A stretch of 64,000 bases of DNA from Streptomyces sp. CC0208 (GTDB lineage: Bacteria; Actinomycetota; Actinomycetes; Streptomycetales; Streptomycetaceae): NCBI RefSeq assembly GCF_003443735.1, contig NZ_CP031969.1:8866001-8930000 (forward strand). The letters are read 5' to 3'. Below the pieces are notes generated by a model. That model had not been told where the DNA came from, made no database searches, and saw only the letters and a list, made by a program, of their open reading frames with translations. This document shows positions 36,659 to 46,364 of this stretch, one piece after another. Every line of letters starts with the position of its first letter. Within the stretch, counting starts at the first letter, position 1. The position numbers were made by a program, and so were the translations under genes.

Positions 36659-38059
36659 TCAGCCGTGCTCCTTCCCCGCGAGCCCGCCTTTCGACTTTGC
36701 CGACTTCTCGGGCGGGTTCTTGTCATTGGCTCGAGCGGCGCCCGGGCGGGGGCGGCTGTTCTGTGTGTCCTTGTGATCCGCTGACGTCCCCGGGCCGTGA
36801 CCGCTCGTCGGATCGCTCGATGGCGTACGGGCCCGCGGATCGGAAGCCGCCGACGTCGCGTGGCGAGGAGCCTTCGACGGGGGCGCGGACGTGGATGCGG
36901 CCGGCTGTCCCGCCGCTCTCCGCGGGCTTTCTGCAGAGGTTGTGGGGGAGGGCTGCTCTAGGGGAGTGGATCCGAGCGAGCCCGGGGCGGACCGGTCGTC
37001 GCCGTTTCCCGCACCGTCCAGTGAGACGGCCAGGGTGGCACCGAGGAGCGCCGTGAGCACGGCCGCACCGGTGACGAGCAGCGGACGACGGGTACGGAGC
37101 GGCCTCACCGCCTGTTGCCGGAGCCTCGGCCCGGCGGCCGTCGGTGCAGGACATCCCTCAGTTCGCGCCCCTGCCCTGCCGCCGTCGGGGCCGTCGGGGC
37201 CGACAGCGTTCGCCGCGGTCGGTACGGGGGCCTCAGCGGCCAGGGCGGAAAGCACCTCGGCGCACTGCCGGGCATCGGGCCGTACGTTGTCGTCAAGAGC
37301 TGTCATGGCATGTATGAGCTCGGCCAGCCGCGGGGGCACCGTGCCAGGAAGCACGGGTGGGCGGTGCAGGCGAGCCACAGCGGCTTCAAGGGGTGTGCCG
37401 CCGTACTCGAGTTCACCCTTCAAGCACTCCAGCAGGACCAGGCCGAGCGCGTAGATGTCGGCGGACGGTCCCACGACCTTGCCCAGCACCTGCTCCGGTG
37501 CCAGGTAGGCGGCGGTGCCGAGGAGTGCCCCGGAAGCCGTGTGCCGGGTGGCGCCGATCATCCGTGAGATGCCGAAGTCAGCCAGGTGCGGGACGCCCGC
37601 GGTGTCCAGCAGGATGTTCGACGGTTTGACGTCGCGGTGCACTATGCCCGCCTCGTGCACATGGGCGAGAGCACCCGCGAGCGCGGTGCCGAGCCGGGCC
37701 ACACGCGGAGGCTCCATGGCCCCTGCCGCGATGCCCTGAGCCAGGGTGGGGCCGTTCACCAGCTCCATCACGAGGAAGGGGCGGTTCTCGTGCCGTCCCG
37801 CGTCGTAGAGAGTGACCAGCCCCGGGTGCTGCAGCCCCGCCAGCAGCACGGCCTCGTCAGCGAAGCGCTCCTCCAGCGCCGGTTCGGCGTCGAGCCGGAA
37901 GACCTTGACGGCCACCGGACGCTTGAGGCGGAGATCGACCCCCCGGTATACGTCGGCGGCGCCACCGGAGCCGAGCCTGGCTCCCAACCGGTACCGGTCG
38001 GCCACGACTTCGGCGGTGGCGCTCAGCGCCGCTGGGAAGGCTGATCGGCGGGCCTTCAT
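36659..38059 (-). CDS. Membrane Ser/Thr protein kinase (PknB-like catalytic domain, no PASTA)
   Basis: 466 residues. Kinase domain 20-270: GSGGAADVYRG loop, VAVKVF lysine, HRDVKPSNILL catalytic loop, DFGISRMIG, GTAAYLAPEQ. A single membrane span (LLVTGAAVLTALLGATLAVSL) lies near 335, then a low-complexity Ser/Pro/Lys-rich outer tail ending GLAGKEHG, with no PASTA or other sensor domain. Hanks-type kinase anchored in the membrane; targets unknown. Transcribed alone. Confidence 0.93.
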   Translation of the reverse strand: MKARRSAFPAALSATAEVVADRYRLGARLGSGGAADVYRGVDLRLKRPVAVKVFRLDAEPALEERFADEAVLLAGLQHPGLVTLYDAGRHENRPFLVMELVNGPTLAQGIAAGAMEPPRVARLGTALAGALAHVHEAGIVHRDVKPSNILLDTAGVPHLADFGISRMIGATRHTASGALLGTAAYLAPEQVLGKVVGPSADIYALGLVLLECLKGELEYGGTPLEAAVARLHRPPVLPGTVPPRLAELIHAMTALDDNVRPDARQCAEVLSALAAEAPVPTAANAVGPDGPDGGRAGARTEGCPAPTAAGPRLRQQAVRPLRTRRPLLVTGAAVLTALLGATLAVSLDGAGNGDDRSAPGSLGSTPLEQPSPTTSAESPRRAAGQPAASTSAPPSKAPRHATSAASDPRARTPSSDPTSGHGPGTSADHKDTQNSRPRPGAARANDKNPPEKSAKSKGGLAGKEHG

Positions 38060-38453
38060 GTGTGATCTCCCGGTGCTGCGCCGCGAACTGGACGCGGTCC
38101 TCTACAAGGCTTCGTCGTGTGTACCCGCCGGAGCTCTGCCCATCCCCGCCGATTCGGCGGCCGGCAGGGCGGATGTGTCAGCTTGACCAGAGGGCCGCCT
38201 CGAAAAATGCCCTCGGGGATCGACAGGACCCAGGCACGGTTGAGGCAGGCGCCCGGCACCCGGCCGGCCGTACGTCCTGGATTACGGCGGGACCGAGTCG
38301 GCCACCGTCGCAGTACCCGAAGGTGCGGCGGCCCGGCGGTGGTGCACTGCGGACAGTCGGGCGTGTGCCGGCTCTCGCTCGGCAGCGTGACCTCGGCGCA
38401 GCCATTTTCGGGGGAGTGGCCCGGCTTGACCGGCGGCACACACGGCAGGTTTC

Positions 38454-38651
38454 CGTATCCTCAACGACCGCATCCGCCGCGGCGAGGGCCTTTGCCGACT
38501 CGACCGGACCACCTACCGGCGCCGCAACGTCGTCGAACGCTGCTTCAACAAGCTCAAGCGCAACAAGGTCCTGGCCACCCGCTACGACAAACGCGCCCGC
38601 CACTACAAAGCCCTGGTCACCCTTGCCTGCCTACGGCTCTGGCTGCCCTGA
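38454..38651 (+). pseudogene. IS5-family transposase C-terminal relic
   Basis: 65 codons: GLCRLDRTTYRRRNVVERCF, NKLKRNKVLATRYDKRARHY, KALVTLACLRLWLP, stop. Exactly the C-terminus of IS5-type transposases without the catalytic core. The surrounding 38060-38453 and 38652-38907 show no gene. Confidence 0.8.
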
Positions 38652-38918
38652 CTCTGCGGACACGACCATCGGGCAGCGCCCTGCCCGGGCATGCCTCAGG
38701 GTCTGCTCAGCGACCTGTGTCAGTTTGATGTTGGTGTGCTGGGAGACCTTGCCGGAGCACGGTGAAGCCGTCGCACGGGGGTATCCGGCCCAGGACGGTC
38801 AGGAGCACTCACTGAAGGAACGGCCGCCGATCAGCAGCGTCATGCCCCCAGGCCGTACCTTGCAGGTTCTTGACGAAACCGCAGGACTGGAAGGAGAACC
38901 CAGGGCAATGAGCCAGAG

Positions 38919-40502
38919 GTGAAACGCTTCGCGATCGTCGCTCTGACTCTGGCCGCCGGCATGGCGGCGGCCGTTGCCGCAGCCGGTCTCTCGCCCTGGT
39001 GGTGCCTGGCCGCTGTCCCGCTCATCCTGCTGGGTCTGCTCGGTGTGGTGGACCTGCTGCAGCGCCGTCATTCGGTGCTGCGGAACTATCCTGTTCTGGG
39101 GCACGCCCGCTTTCTCATGGAGGGGATCCGCCCGGAGCTGCAGCAGTACTTCATCGAGCGGAACTTCGATGGGCGACCCTTCGACCGGGACGTCCGCACC
39201 ATCGTCTACGAGCGGGCCAAGGGCACCGACGCCGAGCAGCCGTACGGCACCGAACGGGACGTGTACCAGCCCGGCTACGAGTTCCTTGTGCCGTCGATGG
39301 CTCCGTGCCCGGTGCCGAAGACGCCTCCGCGGGTGCGGATCGGCGGCCCCGACTGCAGCCGCCCCTACGACATGGCGTTGCTGAACGTGTCGGCGATGAG
39401 CTTCGGCTCGCTGTCGGCCAACGCGATCCTCGCTCTCAACGGTGGCGCGGCGGCCGGAGGCTTCGCTCACGACACCGGTGAAGGCGGCCTGTCGGAGTAC
39501 CACCTGAGGCCGGGCGGGGATCTGGTCTGGGAGATCGGCACCGGCTACTTCGGCTGCCGTACCGAGGACGGCGCGTTCGACCCTGCCGAGTTCGCCGACA
39601 AGGCAGCGCACGAGCACGTCAAGTGCGTGTCCCTGAAGCTTTCGCAGGGCGCCAAACCGGGCATCGGCGGGGTCCTGCCGGGAGCCAAGGTCAACAGCGA
39701 GATAGCGAAGGTACGGGATGTGCCCCAGGGGCGGACGGTGATCTCACCGCCGTATCACCGGGTGTTCTCCACCCCACGCGAACTGGTCCGCTTCGTCGCC
39801 CGGATGCGAGAGCTGTCCGGGGGCAAGCCGACCGGATTCAAACTGTGCGTGGGCTCGCGCCAACAGTTCCTCGCCGTGTGCAAGGCCATGCTGGCGGAGG
39901 GCACGGCCCCCGACTTCATCATCGTGGACGGAGGTGAGGGCGGCACCGGAGCCGCGCCCCTGGAGTTCGCCGACCACGTGGGAACCCCGCTCACCGAAGG
40001 TCTGCTCACCGTGCACAACGCCCTCGTCGGCGCAGGCCTGCGCGACCGCATCAGGATCGGAGCGAGCGGCAAGATCGCCACGGGTACCGATCTGGTGAAA
40101 CGCCTGGTGCAGGGCGCCGACTACGGCAACGCGGCACGGGCGATGATGTTCGCCGTCGGCTGCATCCAGGCCCAGCGCTGCCACACCAACACCTGCCCCA
40201 CCGGCGTGACGACCCAGGACCCCCGACGCGCCCGCGCCCTCGACGTCCGTGACAAGACGCCGCGCGTCCAGCGCTTCCAGGAAGCGACCGTGGCCAGTGC
40301 CCTGCAGCTCATGGCGTCCATGGGCGTCACCGATCCCGCCGACCTGCGCCCGCACATGCTGCGCCGACGCATCGACCCCTACACCGAGCGCTCGTACGCG
40401 GAGTTGTACGAGTGGCTCGGACCGGGGCAGTTGCTCGCTGACCCGCCTGCCGCCTGGGCGGCCGACTGGACGGCCGCCGATCCCGACCGATTCACCGTCT
40501 GA
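38919..40502 (+). CDS. FMN-binding glutamate synthase-like protein (membrane-anchored)
   Basis: 527 residues from a GTG. Two hydrophobic spans at the start, then the FMN/Fe-S synthase domain of GltB: SAMSFGSLSANAILALNGGA, VKCVSLKLSQGAKPGIGGVL, IVDGGEGGTGAAP, and CIQAQRCHTNTCPTGV with cysteines for a 3Fe-4S cluster. It lacks the glutaminase domain of true GltB, so it belongs to the short glutamate-synthase-like oxidoreductases of uncertain reaction. A mini-frame ATG-AGC-CAG-AGG-TGA (38908-38922) with AAGGAG overlaps its GTG. The pyruvate-oxidase-like gene follows 13 nt later, in one operon. Confidence 0.88.
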   Translation: MKRFAIVALTLAAGMAAAVAAAGLSPWWCLAAVPLILLGLLGVVDLLQRRHSVLRNYPVLGHARFLMEGIRPELQQYFIERNFDGRPFDRDVRTIVYERAKGTDAEQPYGTERDVYQPGYEFLVPSMAPCPVPKTPPRVRIGGPDCSRPYDMALLNVSAMSFGSLSANAILALNGGAAAGGFAHDTGEGGLSEYHLRPGGDLVWEIGTGYFGCRTEDGAFDPAEFADKAAHEHVKCVSLKLSQGAKPGIGGVLPGAKVNSEIAKVRDVPQGRTVISPPYHRVFSTPRELVRFVARMRELSGGKPTGFKLCVGSRQQFLAVCKAMLAEGTAPDFIIVDGGEGGTGAAPLEFADHVGTPLTEGLLTVHNALVGAGLRDRIRIGASGKIATGTDLVKRLVQGADYGNAARAMMFAVGCIQAQRCHTNTCPTGVTTQDPRRARALDVRDKTPRVQRFQEATVASALQLMASMGVTDPADLRPHMLRRRIDPYTERSYAELYEWLGPGQLLADPPAAWAADWTAADPDRFTV

Positions 40503-40515
40503 CTGGAGGACTCAC

Positions 40516-42279
40516 GTGGCCCGTACCGTCGCCCGCGTCATCGTGGACGCATTGAGCGAACTCGGCGTGCACCAAGTGTTCGGCGTGGTGGGAGACGCGC
40601 TCAATCCCCTCACGGACGCCATTCGCACCACCGAGAACCTGGAGTGGGTGGGTTGCCGGCACGAGGAGGCGGCGGCGTTCGCCGCGAGCGCCCAGTCGCA
40701 GCTCTCGGGCACCCTGGGAGTCTGCATGGGCACGGTCGGACCCGGTTCCGTGCACCTGCTCAACGGGCTGTACGACGCGGCCAAGAGCCACACCCCCGTC
40801 CTGGCGATCGCCGGGCAGGTACCGCTCGCCGAACTCGGAACCGACTACTTCCAGGAAGTCGACAACGACGCCCTCTTCAGCGATGTCGCCGTGTTCCGCG
40901 CGACCATCACCTCTCCCGACCAACTGCCGCAGATGCTCGAGACGGCGGTGCGCCACGCCCTGGGCCGCAAGGGCGTTGCTGTCCTGACCGTGCCCGGCGA
41001 CCTGGGCGAGCGCGAACTGACGTCGGACCGACCGGCCCGGTTCTCCCTGAACGCCCCGCTCAGCCGGCCCGAGGAATCCGCCGTACGGCGGGCCGCCGAA
41101 CTCCTGGACCGCTCCGAGCGGGTCACGCTGCTCGTCGGACGGGGCGCACGCGCCGCACGCGAGGACGTCCTGGCCCTCGCCGACCGGCTGGCCGCACCCA
41201 TGGTGCTCACGCTCAAGGCCAAGGAGGGCTTCGAGGGCGACACCAACCCCTTCCAGGTCGGCCAGACCGGGCTGATCGGCAACCCGGCCGCCGCGTCGGC
41301 CCTGCAGGACGCGGACACCCTGCTGCTCCTGGGAACCGACTTCCCCTACCGGGACTGGTATCCGGAGGGGAAGACCGTCATCCAGGTGGACACCGAGGCC
41401 GCCCACATCGGGCGCCGCGTGCCGGTCGACGTCGGTCTCGTCGGCGACACCGGTGCCACCGTCCGTGACCTCCTCGCCCACCTCGCCGCCGAACCCCCCG
41501 GGACGGACGGTGCGCGTGACCGCTCGCACCTGGAGAAGGCACGCGAGCGTTTCGAGCACTGGCGCGAGGGCCAGGCACGGCTGGCCGACCCGGCACACGA
41601 CAAGGGCCTGCTCGGCCGAATGCGTTCCTCGCTAGACAACCGAACCCACGACATCCGGCCAGAGGCGCTGGCAGCCGTGGTGGACCGGCTGGCCGACGAC
41701 GACGCCGTCTTCACCTCCGACACGGGCATGGCGACGGTATGGCTCTCGCGGTTCGTCGAAATGCGGGGCGAGCGGCAACTCATCGGCTCCTACAACCTCG
41801 GCTCCATGGCCAACGCGATGCCGCAGGCGCTGGGCGCCCAGTGCCTGGACCGCGAGCGGCAGGTCGTGGCCTTCTGCGGAGACGGCGGGCTGAGCATGCT
41901 CCTCGGTGACCTCATGACACTGAAGACGCACCAGCTCCCCGTGAAGCTCGTCGTCTTCGACAACCGCCGCCTGGGCATGGTCAAACTCGAACAGGAACAG
42001 GTCGGGCTGCCGGAGTTCGGCACCGTCCTGGACAACCCCGACTTCGCCGCCGTAGCCACCGCCATGGGCATCGCCGGAATCCGGGTGACCGACCCCGCCG
42101 ACCTGGAGAAGGCCGTCCGCCGCGCCTTCGACACCCCCGGTCCTGTGCTGCTCGACGTGCTCACCAACCCGGACGAGATCGCGGTGCCGGCCAAGCCGAC
42201 CGTCGAGCAGGGCTGGGGGTTCGCGGTGGCCAAAGTCAAGGAGATCGTGCGCAGCCACGGAGACGACAGCACGCTTTGA
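40516..42279 (+). CDS. ThDP-dependent pyruvate oxidase / pyruvate:quinone oxidoreductase-like enzyme
   Basis: 587 residues from GTG 40516, GGAGGA 5 nt before it. Three-domain ThDP enzyme: N-terminal Pyr domain with the catalytic Glu in CRHEEAAAFAASAQ, central FAD/nucleotide domain (GLIGNPAAASALQDADTLLL), C-terminal PP domain with FCGDGGLSM...DNRRLGMVKLE. Resembles PoxB-type enzymes that turn pyruvate into acetate and CO2; acetolactate synthase is less likely given the neighbours. Co-transcribed with the glutamate-synthase-like gene. Confidence 0.9.
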   Translation: MARTVARVIVDALSELGVHQVFGVVGDALNPLTDAIRTTENLEWVGCRHEEAAAFAASAQSQLSGTLGVCMGTVGPGSVHLLNGLYDAAKSHTPVLAIAGQVPLAELGTDYFQEVDNDALFSDVAVFRATITSPDQLPQMLETAVRHALGRKGVAVLTVPGDLGERELTSDRPARFSLNAPLSRPEESAVRRAAELLDRSERVTLLVGRGARAAREDVLALADRLAAPMVLTLKAKEGFEGDTNPFQVGQTGLIGNPAAASALQDADTLLLLGTDFPYRDWYPEGKTVIQVDTEAAHIGRRVPVDVGLVGDTGATVRDLLAHLAAEPPGTDGARDRSHLEKARERFEHWREGQARLADPAHDKGLLGRMRSSLDNRTHDIRPEALAAVVDRLADDDAVFTSDTGMATVWLSRFVEMRGERQLIGSYNLGSMANAMPQALGAQCLDRERQVVAFCGDGGLSMLLGDLMTLKTHQLPVKLVVFDNRRLGMVKLEQEQVGLPEFGTVLDNPDFAAVATAMGIAGIRVTDPADLEKAVRRAFDTPGPVLLDVLTNPDEIAVPAKPTVEQGWGFAVAKVKEIVRSHGDDSTL

Positions 42280-42288
42280 GGCGACCGT

Positions 42289-42328
42289 GAAGGCCCCGCA
42301 CGCCTAGGCCATGCGTGCCGGGGCCTTC
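42289..42328. terminator. Bidirectional terminator between convergent genes
   Basis: GAAGGCCCCGCACGC (42289-42303) pairs with GCGTGCCGGGGCCTTC (42313-42328) with a one-base bulge. It sits between the oxidase gene and the convergent regulator and overlaps the last codons of the regulator. Confidence 0.8.
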
Positions 42329-43344
42329 ACGGGCGGGCGGACGTCGGTGAGTGAACCGACCGGTGGCGGCGCGGTGCGGCCGAGAAGCTCCGCGCCGAGC
42401 GGCGTGAGGGTATGGCGCATGGTGTTGCGCACGCGCAGGCTCTGGATCAGGCCCGCGTCACGCAGCACCGTCGTGTGCTCGCTCACGGACGCGGGCGAGA
42501 TGCCCAGACGCCGGGCCGTCTCGCCGCCGGTGGCGTTCTCCCCCTCCGCGATCGCCAGGAGGGTCGCCGCCCGGGTGCGGCCGAGAAGCCGGTCGAGCGC
42601 ACCGGCCCTCTCCGCGACATTGTGGGGCCGCAGGACGCCGACGCCCTGGCTCACCGGATACACCAGCACCGGTGCGAGGGAGCCGTCCCGCAGGGTGATG
42701 GGCTGTTCCCGGCAGAAATACGAGGGCACGAGCCGCAGCCCCCGCCCTTGGAGGTACAGGTCCCCGTCCCGGGGATAGGCGATCTCGAGAACCGGTGCCC
42801 GCCAGCGCACGGCGGGGTGCAGACCGCTCAGCAGCCGGTCCGTCCCGCCGGCCAGGAACGCCTTGGCGCGCAGGGCCCGTTCGGCGTTCACCGAGGCGCT
42901 GATCTGCGTCCAGTACGGGTGCAGCGCCTGCCGGTGGTAGTGGCGCAGGGCCCTGCCCAGACCCCGTCTGGCCGCGGGCACGCCCGAGGCGAGCGCGGTC
43001 GCCCACGACGGCAGTTTCCGCTCCGCGCCGAGCAGCGCCATGTCCGACCGCAGGCGGGCCGGGGAGGTGGACAGAATCATGTCGACGGCGGCGTCCGGGT
43101 CGGTCGTGCCTTCGGCGGGTGTCAGGAAGTCGGGCGAATACCCACGGGACGGAACGAGATGAAGCAGCGGCCGAGAAGTCACGTTCAACGTCGTCCGGAC
43201 TCGGGTGGCCCAGCGCTGCAGTTCGGCATCGGTGCCAGAGGCGCCGAGGACATGAAGGCTGAGCAGAGCCTCCCATGCGGGATCTGGTCCTGTGGCCAGC
43301 CGAATCCGGCCGAGGTCTTCCGCACTGAAATGGATACGCAGCAT
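42304..43344 (-). CDS. ArsR/winged-helix transcriptional regulator with large N-terminal domain
   Basis: 346 residues. N-terminal about 240 residues begin LRIHFSAEDLGRIRLATGPD, PAWEALLSLHVLG, a form common in Streptomyces regulators. The winged helix-turn-helix is at about 270-320 (ENATGGETARRLGISPASVS, EHTTVLRDAGLIQSLRV). A palindrome TTTCGG-N6-CCGAAA lies 90 bp upstream, and the divergent gene encodes a secreted I36-like protein. A damaged copy of the start of such a gene with the same palindrome occurs near 53.1 kb. Confidence 0.88.
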   Translation of the reverse strand: MLRIHFSAEDLGRIRLATGPDPAWEALLSLHVLGASGTDAELQRWATRVRTTLNVTSRPLLHLVPSRGYSPDFLTPAEGTTDPDAAVDMILSTSPARLRSDMALLGAERKLPSWATALASGVPAARRGLGRALRHYHRQALHPYWTQISASVNAERALRAKAFLAGGTDRLLSGLHPAVRWRAPVLEIAYPRDGDLYLQGRGLRLVPSYFCREQPITLRDGSLAPVLVYPVSQGVGVLRPHNVAERAGALDRLLGRTRAATLLAIAEGENATGGETARRLGISPASVSEHTTVLRDAGLIQSLRVRNTMRHTLTPLGAELLGRTAPPPVGSLTDVRPPVKAPARMA

Positions 43345-43434
43345 CAGCTTCCCCCCGAAAGGCTGCTACCCCAGGTGTCTCACTCTCCCCTATGAACGCA
43401 GGGCGCGATAGCTGCGATTTCGCCAGCCCCGGTG

Positions 43435-43452
43435 TTTCGGCGAGGACCGAAA
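43435..43452. promoter_or_regulatory. TTTCGG-N6-CCGAAA inverted repeat upstream of the HTH regulator
   Basis: TTTCGG CGAGGA CCGAAA, perfect 6-bp arms and the same core as at 53136. It lies between the regulator (start 43344) and the divergent secreted protein gene (start 43568). Likely autoregulatory operator. Confidence 0.6.
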
Positions 43453-43567
43453 GTGCTCCCTCGCCCTGCCGGCCCATGCGTACTTTCAGAGCCAGTCACC
43501 ACGGGGGTACGGCGACAGAGGCTGCCGACGGCTTACGCCGCCGCCCGTAGGCAAACGGAGGACACAC

Positions 43568-44014
43568 GTGACATCTGCACGTCGAATGGGCGGTTCTTTG
43601 GCGGTCGCGGCAGCTCTCGTCGCCGGGACCACCGCCCTGGCCACCGCCCCGGCGTCCGCCCAGGCCGCGTCGTCAGCGCCCGCCCAGGCCAAGCGCGCCG
43701 CCTGGGACGGGAACATCTACCTCTACTACAGCGCGTCCGCCAACAGCTCATGGAGCAAGTACTACGGCTGGGTGGACGACTTCGCCGGCCATACCTTCGC
43801 GGCCGGCGGCGAAGGCCACGGCCTGCGGGTCAAGAACAACGTCAACCGCGCCTGGAACAACGACGCGACCCACGCCGCGCGGATCTACTACAACGAGAAC
43901 CAGAACGCGAGCGGCAGCGCCCCGTACGACGACTTCTACCCCGGCAACGCCCGGCAGCTCAACGACGGTGTGCGCAACAACAACGCCTCGTTGAGCTGGT
44001 GGTACGTCGGCTGA
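43568..44014 (+). CDS. Secreted peptidase-inhibitor I36-like protein
   Basis: 148 residues from a GTG with CGGAGG 7 nt upstream. Signal peptide (RRMGGSLAVAAALVAGTTAL, ATAPASAQA). Mature part IYLYYSASANSSWSKYYGWV, then DDFAGHTF and VKNNVNRAWNNDATHAARIY resembles the compact beta/gamma-crystallin-like I36 inhibitor fold, but without cysteines. Exported; could inhibit a protease or bind another target. Divergent from the HTH regulator. Confidence 0.7.
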   Translation: MTSARRMGGSLAVAAALVAGTTALATAPASAQAASSAPAQAKRAAWDGNIYLYYSASANSSWSKYYGWVDDFAGHTFAAGGEGHGLRVKNNVNRAWNNDATHAARIYYNENQNASGSAPYDDFYPGNARQLNDGVRNNNASLSWWYVG

Positions 44015-44023
44015 CACCGGCTC

Positions 44024-44054
44024 GGGCCCGTTCGCGACGAACGCGGACGGGCCC
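44024..44054 (+). terminator. Terminator behind the secreted protein gene
   Basis: GGGCCCGTTCGCG pairs with CGCGGACGGGCCC with one mismatch, loop ACGAA, ten bases after the stop. Confidence 0.75.
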
Positions 44055-44087
44055 TTCGTACGGCCGCACACACAAGGGGGACAGGAC

Positions 44088-45035
44088 ATGCGGGCGCTCA
44101 CCACACAGCTGGCAGGGCGGATCGGGGCCTTGGTCGTCCTGTCCGCCGTCGTCGCGGGCTGCGCGGAAGGTCAGGCCGTCGAGCCGCGGCCGAAGGCGTC
44201 GGGGCTGCCCCCGTTGGCCGGCGTGCCGACGCGGCTCGACGTCGGGTCGCTGGTCCTGCCCATCGAGCCCTATCTGTTCACCGACCGTCAGGTGGGGCGC
44301 CTGTTCCGGGCGCGGGCCGTGCTCACCGCGTCCTGCATGGAGCGTTTCGGCCACCGCTGGCCCGTCCCCGCGGAAGCCGCACCAGAGACCGGCACACTGA
44401 ATCCGGCCAACACGGCACACCGGTACGGGATTACGGACGTCCGGCTCGCCGCCCGTTACGGCTACCACCCCGCTCCCGGCACGGTGCCGAGCAGGACCAA
44501 GCAGAAGAGTCCGGGGCCGAACCCAGGGCCGGAGGAGTTGCTGGTCCTGACGGGCCTCCATGAGGACGGCACACGGGCTGCGAAGGACGAGCGCGGACGC
44601 CCGGTCCCGGCGGGTGGATGCCAGGGGGAGGCCACGACGGCCCTGTCGGGCGACCCACAGAAGATCGGCAACCGGGAACTCGTCGGCACGATCAACATCG
44701 GCAGTTACCGCGACTCGCAGAAGGATCCGCGGGTGGTGAGGGTCTTTCGCGCCTGGTCACGCTGTATGCGGCAGTACGGCTACGTGTACGCGGATCCGAC
44801 CCGGGCCCCCGGCAAGGGCGCCGAGTTCACGGGCCCGACGGCCACCAAGACCGAGATCGCCGTGGCCGGCAAGGACGTGGAATGCAAGCGCAGGACGAAC
44901 GTGATCGGGATCTGGTCCTCCGTCGACGCCGCCTACCAGCGGCGGGCGATGAGCGAGAAGACACGGGAACTCGCCGCGATCAAACGGGACATCCGCACCC
45001 AGGTGGCCAACGCGGACAGAGTGCTGGGCAAGTAG
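44088..45035 (+). CDS. Hypothetical lipoprotein
   Basis: 315 residues. Lipobox VVAGC at residues about 21-25 after a hydrophobic leader, so anchored outside the membrane. Motifs such as CMERFGHRWPVPA and RCMRQYGYVYADP recur in actinobacterial lipoproteins of unknown function. GGGGGACAGG precedes the ATG. Downstream 45036-45171 shows nothing. Confidence 0.85.
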   Translation: MRALTTQLAGRIGALVVLSAVVAGCAEGQAVEPRPKASGLPPLAGVPTRLDVGSLVLPIEPYLFTDRQVGRLFRARAVLTASCMERFGHRWPVPAEAAPETGTLNPANTAHRYGITDVRLAARYGYHPAPGTVPSRTKQKSPGPNPGPEELLVLTGLHEDGTRAAKDERGRPVPAGGCQGEATTALSGDPQKIGNRELVGTINIGSYRDSQKDPRVVRVFRAWSRCMRQYGYVYADPTRAPGKGAEFTGPTATKTEIAVAGKDVECKRRTNVIGIWSSVDAAYQRRAMSEKTRELAAIKRDIRTQVANADRVLGK

Positions 45036-45171
45036 CACGCGGCCGCCCCCCGCGCGGCTCTCCGACCAGCGCCGCACCCCAGAGGATCGGCCCGGGCCTC
45101 AACGCCGTACCGCACCGAGCGGGCTGGTCAAGGCCGGAAAACCAGTGAGGAGCGCAGTGGCCATGACCCCG

Positions 45172-45672
45172 TTATGCGGTGGGGGCTGCAGCGGGCTCTG
45201 CGAACTTCAGTCCCGCGACGCTTCGTTCGACCGGTGCTCGTGCCGCTGACAGGGCACGGTTGATCGTCCGCTGGGGGGCGCGGTGAGGTCCGGGCGCGGA
45301 AGGCATCTGATCGGCGTGGTCATCCATGAGCCGGCCCCCGTGTAGGCGCGTTCGGCGAGGAAGGTGCAGGCCGCGGTCAGGTCGTGGGCGGCCGGGCAGT
45401 GCGGGTGAGATCCACACCAACTTGCCCGCAGGGTCGGCAACGACCCGCACGTTCAGGCCTTGGCGGCACTGCTGCAGCATGGGCGCCCTGCGGGACAGAT
45501 GGCTGACGACGGCGGTGACGTAGGCGTGGGCAGTGCCGACGCATAGTCCGAAACCGGCGGCGCTCTGCGCGAGTGTGTCGCTCCGGCGAAGGAAGACCAA
45601 GCCAACGATGATCATGGTTACCCACAAGACCAGGGCGTGTGGGAGGTAAAGTGCGGCAGCATCGGGAGCCAA
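45172..45672 (-). pseudogene. IS5-type (DDE_Tnp_4-like) transposase relic
   Basis: Reads LRRSDTLAQSAAGFGLCVGT, AHAYVTAVVSHLSRRAP, then, after an internal loss, NVRVVADPAGKLVWISPALP, a frame change (HDLTAACTFLAERAYTGAGS) and back to INRALSAARAPVERSVAGLK. Transposase of an IS5-like element, shortened and frameshifted. Confidence 0.78.
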
Positions 45673-45788
45673 CGAGGCTCTTGCGTTGATGAGTTGAGAC
45701 GTCGAACCCCTCTCTCAACGGCACAGGAGCCTCCCGCGGTGCGGGAGGGCCGCCCCGTCACCCGACGAGTGGCCACTTGGAAAAATGC

Positions 45789-46364
45789 TCAGTCGGCAAG
45801 GCTTGAGCTATTGCGCTTGTTGGCGAGGAAGCGTGCCTTCTTCTCGCGATTTCCACACGTGTTCATGTCGCACCATTTCCGTGTGCCGCCTCGGCTGGTG
45901 TCCAAGAAAGCGGCTCGGCACGTGGGCGACGCACACAGGGAGAGCTTTCCCTCTCGCTCTCGTGCAAGGAGAGTGATCGCATCGGCGGCGATCACGCTGA
46001 GCGCATCTTCTACGGAAGATGAGCTCAGCCGCCATTTCCGGCCGCCCTCTGCCGTCAAGATCGGCGTGGCTGAACCCTGAGTACTGCAGGAGTTGATGAC
46101 TTGGACGGCTGAAGAGGGAAGCGGGTTGTGATTTGCAACGGCGGTGGCAACTGCGTGAATTGATTCCCTGAGCTCTCGAGCCCGGTCAAGTTGGAGCTGA
46201 GTGCAGGAGTCCACCTCGAGTCCATGGACTGCCAACCAGTCTGCGAGGCGAGAGGGTACAGGAATTCGCTCCAGTGTTTCACCGTAACGCTCTGACAGGG
46301 TCCCCGTGAAGCTGGTCGCCAGCACTTTACCCAGGCGGAAATCAGGGAAATAGACAGTAGCCAC
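45789..46364 (-). CDS. CGNR zinc-finger (ABATE-type) protein
   Basis: 191 residues. C-terminal zinc motif CASPTCRAAFLDTSRGGTRK then WCDMNTCGNREKKARF is the CGNR finger; the N-terminal half is the ligand-like ABATE domain. Such proteins are putative transcription regulators. More A/T in third positions than its neighbours. Divergent from the LysE-family exporter at 46570, so a probable regulator of it. Confidence 0.88.
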   Translation of the reverse strand: MATVYFPDFRLGKVLATSFTGTLSERYGETLERIPVPSRLADWLAVHGLEVDSCTQLQLDRARELRESIHAVATAVANHNPLPSSAVQVINSCSTQGSATPILTAEGGRKWRLSSSSVEDALSVIAADAITLLAREREGKLSLCASPTCRAAFLDTSRGGTRKWCDMNTCGNREKKARFLANKRNSSSLAD

